From: Patescibacteria group bacterium
GTDB taxonomy: Bacteria; Patescibacteriota; Minisyncoccia; UBA6257; 2-01-FULL-56-20
Direction of reading: 5' to 3'
Length of the DNA stretch: 9,781 nt
NCBI GenBank assembly: GCA_025054755.1
Contig: JANWZH010000014.1
Coordinates: forward strand, 1 to 9,781
The notes under the pieces are model-generated. The model made no database searches. It worked only from the letters and a program-made list of their open reading frames with translations, and was not told where the DNA came from. This document shows positions 1 to 6,306 of the stretch, piece after piece. The position numbers were made by a program, and so were the translations under genes. Numbering within the stretch: the stretch's first letter is position 1; every line of letters starts with the position of its first letter.

Positions 1-507
1 TCCAGACTGAACATCAACTGTCTCTTGAGAATTTGTTCTAGCAATACTTATACCAAAAGGAATATTAATTTTAATATTTTTAATTCTCTCAGAAATAATT
101 TCTGCTCCATCGTTTTTTAAACCATAATAAACAATTAAGCCTTTTGATTTTTTAAGACGCCATAATCTTGGCCGAGGGTTGCCTAAACAAGAATTTCCGG
201 TTATTGATCCAACTTCTACAAAACCAAAACCCAAATTAGACCAAAAATTTAAAAGTTCAGCATTTTTATCAAAACCAGCAGCTAAACCAACTGGATTTTT
301 AAATAATATTCCATTTAATTCTTGATATAAAATACGATTTTCATAATTATAAATAAAATTTATTGCTTTATTAAACCAATTATATTGCGAAAATTGTTTT
401 AAAGTTTTTATTGTAAAATCATGAATTTTTTCTGGATCAATTAAAAATAAAAATTTTTTAATAATTTGATAAATTGTTTTTAAAAATAAAAATTTAATTT
501 TTTTCAT
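1..507 (-). CDS. pyrD: Class 2 (quinone-type) dihydroorotate dehydrogenase, N-terminal 169 residues, cut by window edge
   Basis: The minus-strand frame opens with ATG at 507 and runs off base 1 with no stop, giving 169 codons of a protein that is normally about 340-370 residues. The family oxidises dihydroorotate to orotate in pyrimidine synthesis, using FMN and, in class 2, a membrane quinone. Seen: a hydrophobic, basic N-terminal segment (residues 1-24) followed by LIDPEKIHDF, like the class 2 membrane-associating extension; GLAAGFDKN at 74-82 with the conserved Lys81; EVGSITG at 98-104 and GNPRPRLWRL at 109-118, the class 2 FMN-site loop; and LIVYYGLKNDG at 124-134, where most class 2 enzymes have LINRMGFNN.G. 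Val126 therefore sits where the orotate-binding Asn is expected. The catalytic Ser region lies outside the window. The start is one base after the endoQ stop, so the genes are probably co-transcribed and translationally coupled; no Shine-Dalgarno motif precedes it. The family call is firm; activity with the Asn replaced is uncertain. Confidence 0.9.
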   Translation of the reverse strand, partial: MKKIKFLFLKTIYQIIKKFLFLIDPEKIHDFTIKTLKQFSQYNWFNKAINFIYNYENRILYQELNGILFKNPVGLAAGFDKNAELLNFWSNLGFGFVEVGSITGNSCLGNPRPRLWRLKKSKGLIVYYGLKNDGAEIISERIKNIKINIPFGISIARTNSQETVDVQSG

Positions 508-508
508 T

Positions 509-1822
509 TTAAAAAAGAGTATTTTTAGAAACAACCTTTTTTCTTTCGTCTTCATTAAAAATAAAAATTTTGCCATACTCTCCATCATAACCAGGAATAA
601 TATATAATTTCCCATCTCTTACTCTTTTAATTCCTTCTGCTATTAAATCTCCTGAAACACTTTGAATGTCTAAAATAGAAACATTTAATAAAACATTTAA
701 TTCGTTTTCAAAATTTAAAATTAAATCATTATAAATTTTATAAACTGCCTTAGTAGATTTTCCAACACCCAAAGCATCAGCAATAATTTCATCTAAGGTA
801 ATTAATTTTTTATATGGCGGTCTTTTAGGATCAAAAAAATCTTCTTGTCTTTTAGCTAATTTTTCAACCCTATTCATAACCCCAATAGTTAATGGCTTAC
901 CGCATTTAGGGCAAATATTGTGATGTTTTTTAGATTCAATTGGAGAAAATAAAACTTGACATAAACGATGCCCATCATAATGATATTTGCCCTCTTCTGG
1001 GAAAAATTCTATTGTTTCTAAAATCTTTGGTTTTTTTAATAATGAAAAATTATCTTCTTTTATGTTTAGAGGCGCGCTATTTTGAATAGCTTCAAAAATA
1101 CCATCATAAGATAAATCTGTTTCAAAAATATTTGCTTCACGTCCAATACGTTCAACACTATGTGAATCTGAATTTGATAATATTGCCACTCCATCCAATT
1201 CTGGAATTCTCCAATTCATTTGTGGGTCACTTGAAAGACCAGTTTCTATAGCCAAAATATATTTAGAATATTCTCCAAAGCATTCCTCTATTGAATCAAA
1301 ACCAGACATTGACCCAAAAAGACTAAACCAAGGAGTCCAAATATGGGCTGGTATAAATAAAGCTTTTGGACAAATATTTAAAACAATTTTTAATAATTCT
1401 TTTGAAGACAATCCTAAAATTGGCCTGCCATCAGAAGAAATATTACCTACCAAATTTAAATAATTATTTAACTTCTGAACACTTTCTATATCTGGCAAGA
1501 TAATAACATTATGAATACGTCTCACTTTTCCTGCCTGAGAATAAATACTAGATATTTCAACCGATAAAATAAAACGTGTTTCAGAATATCTTCCTAATAT
1601 ATTTTTTAATTTATATTCTGGCTTTAATTTAAAAAGCCCATTTTCAGCTGGTTCTAATTTTTGTTTAATTTCTAAAAACCATTTAGGATGAGTAAAATCT
1701 CCAGTGCCCATCACTAAAATACCTTTATGATTAGCCCAAATATCTAATTCTTCTAAACTCATTTTTTGAGAAACAGCTCGTGAATACTTAGAATGAATAT
1801 GAAAATCGGCTACAAATTTCAT
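509..1822 (-). CDS. Endonuclease Q family PHP-domain nuclease (damaged-base repair)
   Basis: This 437-residue protein matches the full-length archaeal/bacterial EndoQ layout. Characterised EndoQ nicks DNA 5' of uracil, hypoxanthine, xanthine and abasic sites, starting repair of deaminated bases. Seen: an N-terminal PHP metal site with DFHIHSKYSR (His8, His10), TGDFTHP (Asp42, His45), Glu89, His104, PAHIWTPWFS (His160) and SNSDSHS (Asp219, His221). A zinc-binding segment follows, with YHYDGHRLC (His281, His285, Cys288) and CPKCGKPLTIGV (Cys304, Cys307). The C-terminal segment contains RVRDGKLYIIPGYDGEYGKI (residues 403-422), a family signature. All expected metal ligands are present, so it should be active. 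The ATG at 1822 places the DFHIH strand right at the N-terminus, as expected for PHP proteins. It lies 42 bp after the DUF4012 gene and 1 bp before pyrD on the same strand. The substrate range is inferred from the family. The gene could loosely be labelled 'PHP domain protein', but the zinc segment and C-terminal signature favour EndoQ. Confidence 0.88.
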   Translation of the reverse strand: MKFVADFHIHSKYSRAVSQKMSLEELDIWANHKGILVMGTGDFTHPKWFLEIKQKLEPAENGLFKLKPEYKLKNILGRYSETRFILSVEISSIYSQAGKVRRIHNVIILPDIESVQKLNNYLNLVGNISSDGRPILGLSSKELLKIVLNICPKALFIPAHIWTPWFSLFGSMSGFDSIEECFGEYSKYILAIETGLSSDPQMNWRIPELDGVAILSNSDSHSVERIGREANIFETDLSYDGIFEAIQNSAPLNIKEDNFSLLKKPKILETIEFFPEEGKYHYDGHRLCQVLFSPIESKKHHNICPKCGKPLTIGVMNRVEKLAKRQEDFFDPKRPPYKKLITLDEIIADALGVGKSTKAVYKIYNDLILNFENELNVLLNVSILDIQSVSGDLIAEGIKRVRDGKLYIIPGYDGEYGKIFIFNEDERKKVVSKNTLF

Positions 1823-1864
1823 AATTACATATTAATATTTTTTTAAAAAAAATTAAAACTATTT

Positions 1865-3880
1865 TTAAATATCTTCAATTAAAGTAAGTTCTAATTTTAA
1901 ATTTTTAGCTGAATTTTTAATACTATAATTAAAAACCGAAGAATTATTTTCCTTAAACTTAAATCCAATTGGTGCTTCAATTTCTATATTATATTCTCCT
2001 CTATCTCCAATTTGATGATCTAATATAAAAATAAACTTATTCCCTGGACTAGGAATTTTAAATAAATTACGACTATATTCTAATTTTAGAAACGATGTCT
2101 TTCCTAATTCGGTCTCTAACCAAGTTGAAAAAATATTTTTATTTTCAAAATCATATTTTTTAATTTGCGGAAAAGCATCTATTGTTTTTATCGTCTTTTC
2201 ATATGCTAAATCATTATCAAAAACAAAACCATTTTTTTTATAATTTATTCTTGGATAAATCTTCTTATCTTTACCGCCAGAAACATTTATAATTTCAACA
2301 TTAGGCAAAGTAAAGATTTGCAAAAAATCAACATTTGTTAATTTATACCACCAATCAAAAGTTGAAGAAACATTATTAATTCTTTTAATTTCTAATTCAT
2401 TATTTAAAATTCCATTATTTAAAATATTAATTTTTAAATTCACTATTTTTTTAATAAAAATATCACTTTTCCCGCTTGAAGGATTAGCATCTACTACGGC
2501 TAAATAATCGCCAAAAAAATTAGATTCTAAAGAAGTGCTTTTTCCAGTTAAATTATAATTTTCAAAAAAAGATTGAAAGTTTTTATCTTTAAAATAAAAA
2601 ACCAAGTCTTTATTCTTCATCCAATCTATTAAATAATTTAAAATTTGATTTCTGGCTTGATAATCCAAATTAGATATTTTTTCTAAAGCTTTATTCCAAA
2701 AAGAATCTAAAATCTGTTTTGGTGATTCAATTTTATTTTGTCTTTTTTGTTGAATATTTTTTTGAATCTCAATTAAAAAATTATCATTATTTAAAACTAT
2801 ATTTGAATCAATAGTTATTGGTCCAGTAATAGTTAAAATATCTTCTATTACTTTTGGCGTAATTAAAATTGCTCCATCAAATTTAATATTATTTTTTTTA
2901 TAAAAATTTGAATTTTCTAAAAAATTAATTACTTTTGAAGCTGATTTATCAAAATCCAAAAACCAATTTGCATCAGCTGCTTTCCATCCAATTAAAACAT
3001 TTTGCAAGGGCCATGGCGGAATAATTTTTGAATCAAATTCTTTATCTGGTTCATTAATATCTAAGATATTAATTTGATCTATCTTCCAATTTAAAATACT
3101 AATGTGAGCATAACTACCAATAAAACCTCCTCCTGGCCTCATTTCTGAAGTATTAGAAAACAAAAATAAAAAATTACGCCTTTCTGGACTATCCATAAAT
3201 TCAACAAAATAATTTAAAAAATTAGTCAAATAATTAATTTGATCTCTAATATAAAAAATATCATTATTATTGAAAATTAAATCTTTCAATTTAATTTCAT
3301 TTAAATTATCTTTTATATTATTTAATGCATTAGAAATATTTAAAAAATTTTGCCTAATATCTGATGAATCAATTTTACCTAAAATAAAATTGGGCCAATT
3401 ATTTAAAATATAATTCAAATTAAATAATAATAAATTAATATTTGTTATTAAATCCTTACTACCCAATATATTTTGAGAAATTAAAGAAAATATAAATTTA
3501 AATTTATCTAAAACTGAATTTGAATTAATTAAAGAATTATTATCTTCTATTTGATTTAATAATGTTTCTTCATACCAATTTTTATAAGAATTATCTACAT
3601 AAATTTTTGGTATATTGATTTTTAAATTATTTTTAATATAAAAAAAACCTAAAATAACTAACAAAAATAATCCTAAAAATAAAAAAATTATAAATATTTT
3701 TTTAGTTTTTTTAAAAAATAAATTATTTACTTTTTCTTGTCTTGGGAAATTATTATAAATGAAATTTATATCCCGAATATGAGATTTAACATTCTTATCT
3801 TCTAAATCTTTCTTTTTAAAAGGAGGAAAAATATCTAAAATTTTTTTAGAAATATTTTTTTTAGCAACTTTTCTTTGCAT
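1865..3880 (-). CDS. DUF4012 domain membrane-anchored protein
   Basis: This 671-residue protein has a basic cytoplasmic N-terminus (residues 1-61, many Lys), one strongly hydrophobic segment at about 62-82, and a long remainder predicted to face outside. The DUF4012 core is recognisable: FSNTSEMRPGGGFIGSY (residues 241-257), the domain hallmark; DANWFLDFDKSA (303-314); FDGAILITPKVIEDIL followed by TGPITI (334-357); and, later, a GDYLAVVDANPSSGKSDIFI segment. No enzymatic activity is firmly established for DUF4012. Its architecture (short cytoplasmic tail, one TM, extracytoplasmic alpha/beta domain) resembles LytR-CpsA-Psr proteins, which attach glycopolymers to the wall, so a role in surface polymer handling is inference. 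The start lies 4 bp after the glycosyltransferase stop, so the two are almost certainly co-expressed, which supports an envelope role. The region between TM and core (about 100-235) is very rich in Asn, Ile and Leu, probably helical, and reflects A+T pressure. No Shine-Dalgarno motif precedes the ATG. Confidence 0.88.
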   Translation of the reverse strand: MQRKVAKKNISKKILDIFPPFKKKDLEDKNVKSHIRDINFIYNNFPRQEKVNNLFFKKTKKIFIIFLFLGLFLLVILGFFYIKNNLKINIPKIYVDNSYKNWYEETLLNQIEDNNSLINSNSVLDKFKFIFSLISQNILGSKDLITNINLLLFNLNYILNNWPNFILGKIDSSDIRQNFLNISNALNNIKDNLNEIKLKDLIFNNNDIFYIRDQINYLTNFLNYFVEFMDSPERRNFLFLFSNTSEMRPGGGFIGSYAHISILNWKIDQINILDINEPDKEFDSKIIPPWPLQNVLIGWKAADANWFLDFDKSASKVINFLENSNFYKKNNIKFDGAILITPKVIEDILTITGPITIDSNIVLNNDNFLIEIQKNIQQKRQNKIESPKQILDSFWNKALEKISNLDYQARNQILNYLIDWMKNKDLVFYFKDKNFQSFFENYNLTGKSTSLESNFFGDYLAVVDANPSSGKSDIFIKKIVNLKINILNNGILNNELEIKRINNVSSTFDWWYKLTNVDFLQIFTLPNVEIINVSGGKDKKIYPRINYKKNGFVFDNDLAYEKTIKTIDAFPQIKKYDFENKNIFSTWLETELGKTSFLKLEYSRNLFKIPSPGNKFIFILDHQIGDRGEYNIEIEAPIGFKFKENNSSVFNYSIKNSAKNLKLELTLIEDI

Positions 3881-3884
3881 AAAT

Positions 3885-5822
3885 TTAGTCAGTTAGTTTA
3901 TAAACAAAAATAGAAGTCCCAATCCTAAAATCAGGCTTTGGAACTTCTTTATTTTGATATTTAAAATTTCTTATTTCTTGAAGCCAGCGGTATTCATCAT
4001 TTATATTCCTTTGATGCTTAGGATGTGTCTTAGCTATTGCACCCTGTAAAGTATTAACTGAAACAGCTAACCATTTAATTCCAATATCTAAAGGATTACC
4101 GCGCGACGACCACCAATATTCGACTTTGTCTCCCAAATAATATTTTGGATTGCCACCACCAAAATAATCTACTGCAATTTTATCTATTTTATTTTCATTT
4201 ACAAATTTTTTAAGACGCAACAAATCCTGCCCCCAATCATAATTTGAATCAGTTACATATTTATAACCATAAAATATTCCTCCGCCAAATTCGTTAAAAT
4301 AAGAAAGAAAATATGGAAAAGTAAAAATAGTCTCAAAAATAAACCATATTAAAAGAATAAATAATAAAATATACTTCAAAAATAACTTTAAAAAAGATTT
4401 TGCAGATAATAAAATATTTAATATAAAAGAAGAACTAATAAATAAATTTTTGTCATTAAACCAATTTTTAAAACTAGAAATAGTTAAAATATAAATAAAA
4501 GGCAAAGATGGGAATAAATGTCTAAAGCCGATATTTAAAGGACTAGAAATACTTGTTGCCCAATATAAAATAATAAAACAAAATAAAGTAAATTTATCAA
4601 AGTTAGCATTAAGATAAGAAATTAATTTTTGTTTAACATGATAAAGCCCCAATTTAAAATTTAAAATAATATTTTTAAAACTAAAAATTAAAACTATAAA
4701 TAAAATAATTAAAAATGGCAATGTTTCTTTTAATAAATATACAATTGGGAAATAAGATTTCCATCCGCTTGCTGAAATTTCGCCCATAAAATAAGCAGTA
4801 TTACCTCCGGCAGATCTTTGCATAACCATTAAAACGCCAAGTAAATAATGAGCAAATGGTCTAGTTAAATTATTTTTAGTCATTAAAATATCAATTTCAG
4901 CTAAACATCTAATCGGATTACAAATTTGTCCTTCTTTCGTCGGACCACCAGCAAAAGAATTTAAAATAAATTCTGTATCAGCAGTTTGTTTTTCTTGTGG
5001 ATAATTCCAAGTAAATAAAACATAAACTGGATAAACTATAAAAATATAGCCAATTCCAAAAATAGCTAGTAATTTTAATAAATCAATTCCTAATTTTTTA
5101 AAAACAAAATAATTTTTTATTTTTAAAGAATCAAAATTGTTAATCAACCAAAAAACAACTAATAAAAATCCAAAATAAGGAATTAACATAAAAGTTGAGA
5201 ATTTTAAAAGTTGGGCAATGCCAAAAGTTATTCCAGATAAAATTAATGATTTTCTACTTTTGAAATATAAAAACTTAATAAAAAAATAAGTTGCTAAAAC
5301 AATCCCAAAAGCTGCAGCAATATCAGTTGTAACCAAATGACCATGAGCTAAAACATTAGGAGATAGTCCAAATAAAAACGAAACTAATAAAGCCCACCAT
5401 CTTCCTAATAATTCTTTTGACCAAATATAAATTAAAATAATTAAAAATAATGTTAAAAGCATTGGTCCAATTCTTGACCATTGAATAATTAAATCAGCAT
5501 CATTTCCTGATTCATATAAAAATTCTCTTCCAACATCCCACTGACCATTTACATATTTTTGCCAACTATCACTATTAATTGGGAAATTTAAATTTAAAAA
5601 TAATAAGGGCAAAGCAGACAAAGCTTTTAAAAGCGGAGGGTGTTCTGGATTTAAACGATAATCTAAAAATTTTACATAACTATAACCTGAAGGAATATGA
5701 GCTAATTCATCCATTGTAGCTGATTCTTGTAAAGAGCTAAAAAACATTAAAATAAAAGATAAAATTAAAATAAAAATTAAAACAATCCAAGAAATTTTTT
5801 GTTTTATATTTTCTATCACCAT
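3885..5822 (-). CDS. GT-C fold membrane glycosyltransferase (PMT/ArnT-like, GT39/GT83 type)
   Basis: This 645-residue polytopic membrane protein has many hydrophobic segments (for example about 11-29, 117-135, 142-158, 165-185, 208-228, 248-270, 360-382, 411-425, 436-450 and 480-503). Members transfer a sugar from a polyprenyl-phosphate donor to an acceptor on the outer side of the membrane. Seen: a first external loop with ATMDELAHIPSGY (Asp38-Glu39, the expected catalytic acid site of GT-C enzymes) and YRLNPEHPPLLKAL (55-68); HGHLVTTDIAAAF (160-172) with Asp167; IGFRHLFPSLPF (431-442); and a C-terminal soluble part with DSNYDWGQDLLRLK (525-538), a common signature of this branch. Donor and acceptor cannot be read from the sequence. 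It is the first gene of the minus-strand operon, 4 bp ahead of DUF4012, so surface glycan or protein glycosylation is the likely job. The ATG at 5822 puts the first membrane segment at residue 10. A TATAAT ends six bases before it, so the message may be leaderless. Confidence 0.87.
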   Translation of the reverse strand: MVIENIKQKISWIVLIFILILSFILMFFSSLQESATMDELAHIPSGYSYVKFLDYRLNPEHPPLLKALSALPLLFLNLNFPINSDSWQKYVNGQWDVGREFLYESGNDADLIIQWSRIGPMLLTLFLIILIYIWSKELLGRWWALLVSFLFGLSPNVLAHGHLVTTDIAAAFGIVLATYFFIKFLYFKSRKSLILSGITFGIAQLLKFSTFMLIPYFGFLLVVFWLINNFDSLKIKNYFVFKKLGIDLLKLLAIFGIGYIFIVYPVYVLFTWNYPQEKQTADTEFILNSFAGGPTKEGQICNPIRCLAEIDILMTKNNLTRPFAHYLLGVLMVMQRSAGGNTAYFMGEISASGWKSYFPIVYLLKETLPFLIILFIVLIFSFKNIILNFKLGLYHVKQKLISYLNANFDKFTLFCFIILYWATSISSPLNIGFRHLFPSLPFIYILTISSFKNWFNDKNLFISSSFILNILLSAKSFLKLFLKYILLFILLIWFIFETIFTFPYFLSYFNEFGGGIFYGYKYVTDSNYDWGQDLLRLKKFVNENKIDKIAVDYFGGGNPKYYLGDKVEYWWSSRGNPLDIGIKWLAVSVNTLQGAIAKTHPKHQRNINDEYRWLQEIRNFKYQNKEVPKPDFRIGTSIFVYKLTD

Positions 5823-5828
5823 GTTTTT

Positions 5829-5856
5829 ATTATAATTTAAAAAAACATTAAAGCAA
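5829..5856 (-). promoter_or_regulatory. Candidate promoter of the glycosyltransferase operon, possibly leaderless
   Basis: On the minus strand, TTGCTT (5856-5851) and TATAAT (5834-5829) are separated by 16 bases. The TATAAT ends six bases before the ATG at 5822, so initiation at normal distance would begin at or next to the start codon. The perfect -10 box is seen directly; the -35 matches only the TTG half of the consensus. In DNA this A+T-rich a TATAAT can occur by chance. The same -35/-10 pair occurs in front of nrdJ, which supports the call somewhat. Confidence 0.4.
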
Positions 5857-5939
5857 AATAAAATTTATATTTATTTATAAAAAATCCAAAGAACAGAAAA
5901 ATAAACCAATTTAAATTTTATATAAAAATAAAAAATTAA
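5857..5939. other. A+T-rich spacer between the divergent promoter and the murD relic, no feature seen
   Basis: This stretch has stops in the frames I checked, no RNA gene, no strong hairpin and no recognisable MurD homology. It is the left edge of the murD fragment, so any rearrangement or deletion endpoint that removed the 5' part of that gene should lie here. Confidence 0.5.
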
Positions 5940-6176
5940 AATATCTTCAATCAACCCGATATTATTTTTTAGCCCACAAACATTAATTATAATTTAGAAC
6001 AAATTTTAACCGAATTAAAAAATTTTATTAATAATTTTTCTAAAAATAGCTCAAAAAACAATATTACAATTATATTTTTCCCAACAGCAGCTAGTTTTGA
6101 TATGTTTTCTGGTTATATTGAGAGCGGTCAAACTTTTAAAAATCTGGTTAAAAAATATTTTAAAATTGTTTATTAA
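5940..6176 (+). pseudogene. murD: Remnant of the 3' end of murD (UDP-N-acetylmuramoylalanine-D-glutamate ligase)
   Basis: Reading the frame whose codons start at 5940, 5943 and so on gives NIFNQPDIIF, then TAG at 5970-5972, then 67 codons to TAA at 6174-6176. The last part reads NNITIIFFPTAASFDMF, then ESGQTFKNLVKKYF. It closely resembles the C-terminal end of MurD, which normally has a LLSPA.ASFD.F segment followed by F..RG..F..LV. MurD adds D-glutamate to UDP-MurNAc-L-Ala in cytoplasmic peptidoglycan precursor synthesis. Signs of decay: the in-frame TAG, no ATG/GTG/TTG start before the conserved part, loss of about 80% of the gene (family about 430-460 residues), and Ser replacing the usual Arg in the F..RG motif. 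No MurD-like sequence is visible upstream. I infer a dead fragment left by deletion or rearrangement; an intact murD may exist elsewhere. The family assignment rests on a short motif match by eye. Confidence 0.7.
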
Positions 6177-6236
6177 AAATTGTTGCCTAATTAATTAAAA
6201 TATTATTTGATTAAGTTTTCTGTTAATAAATCTTTA

Positions 6237-6266
6237 TTGCTTTTTTTATATATAAAAAAGTATAAT
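6237..6266 (+). promoter_or_regulatory. Candidate promoter of nrdJ
   Basis: TTGCTT (6237-6242) and a perfect TATAAT (6261-6266) are separated by 18 bases. Transcription would start near 6273, giving a leader of about 34 bases before the ATG at 6307. The same two hexamers occur in the oppositely facing candidate promoter at 5829-5856. The spacer contains an 18-base perfect palindrome (6242-6259). The leader is too short for a cobalamin riboswitch, and I see none upstream. Confidence 0.45.
6242..6259. repeat. 18-bp perfect A/T palindrome inside the nrdJ promoter spacer
   Basis: TTTTTTATATATAAAAAA reads identically on both strands and fills nearly all of the -35/-10 spacer. It could be an operator, or simply a meltable A/T tract of the kind expected at this base composition. 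It does not resemble the NrdR box as I know it. Only the palindrome itself is certain. Confidence 0.4.
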
Positions 6267-6306
6267 TTAATTACTTAAAAGGTCCGCTAATAAAAAAAAT
6301 AAAAAT

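Noticed and set aside
6277..6283. AAAAGGT as the nrdJ ribosome-binding site
   Set aside because: It is 24 bases from the ATG, and no in-frame start codon lies closer to it.
6177..6306. Cobalamin riboswitch ahead of nrdJ
   Set aside because: Apart from the promoter, the region has only A/T-rich sequence without the conserved B12-box, and the leader implied by the promoter is about 34 bases.
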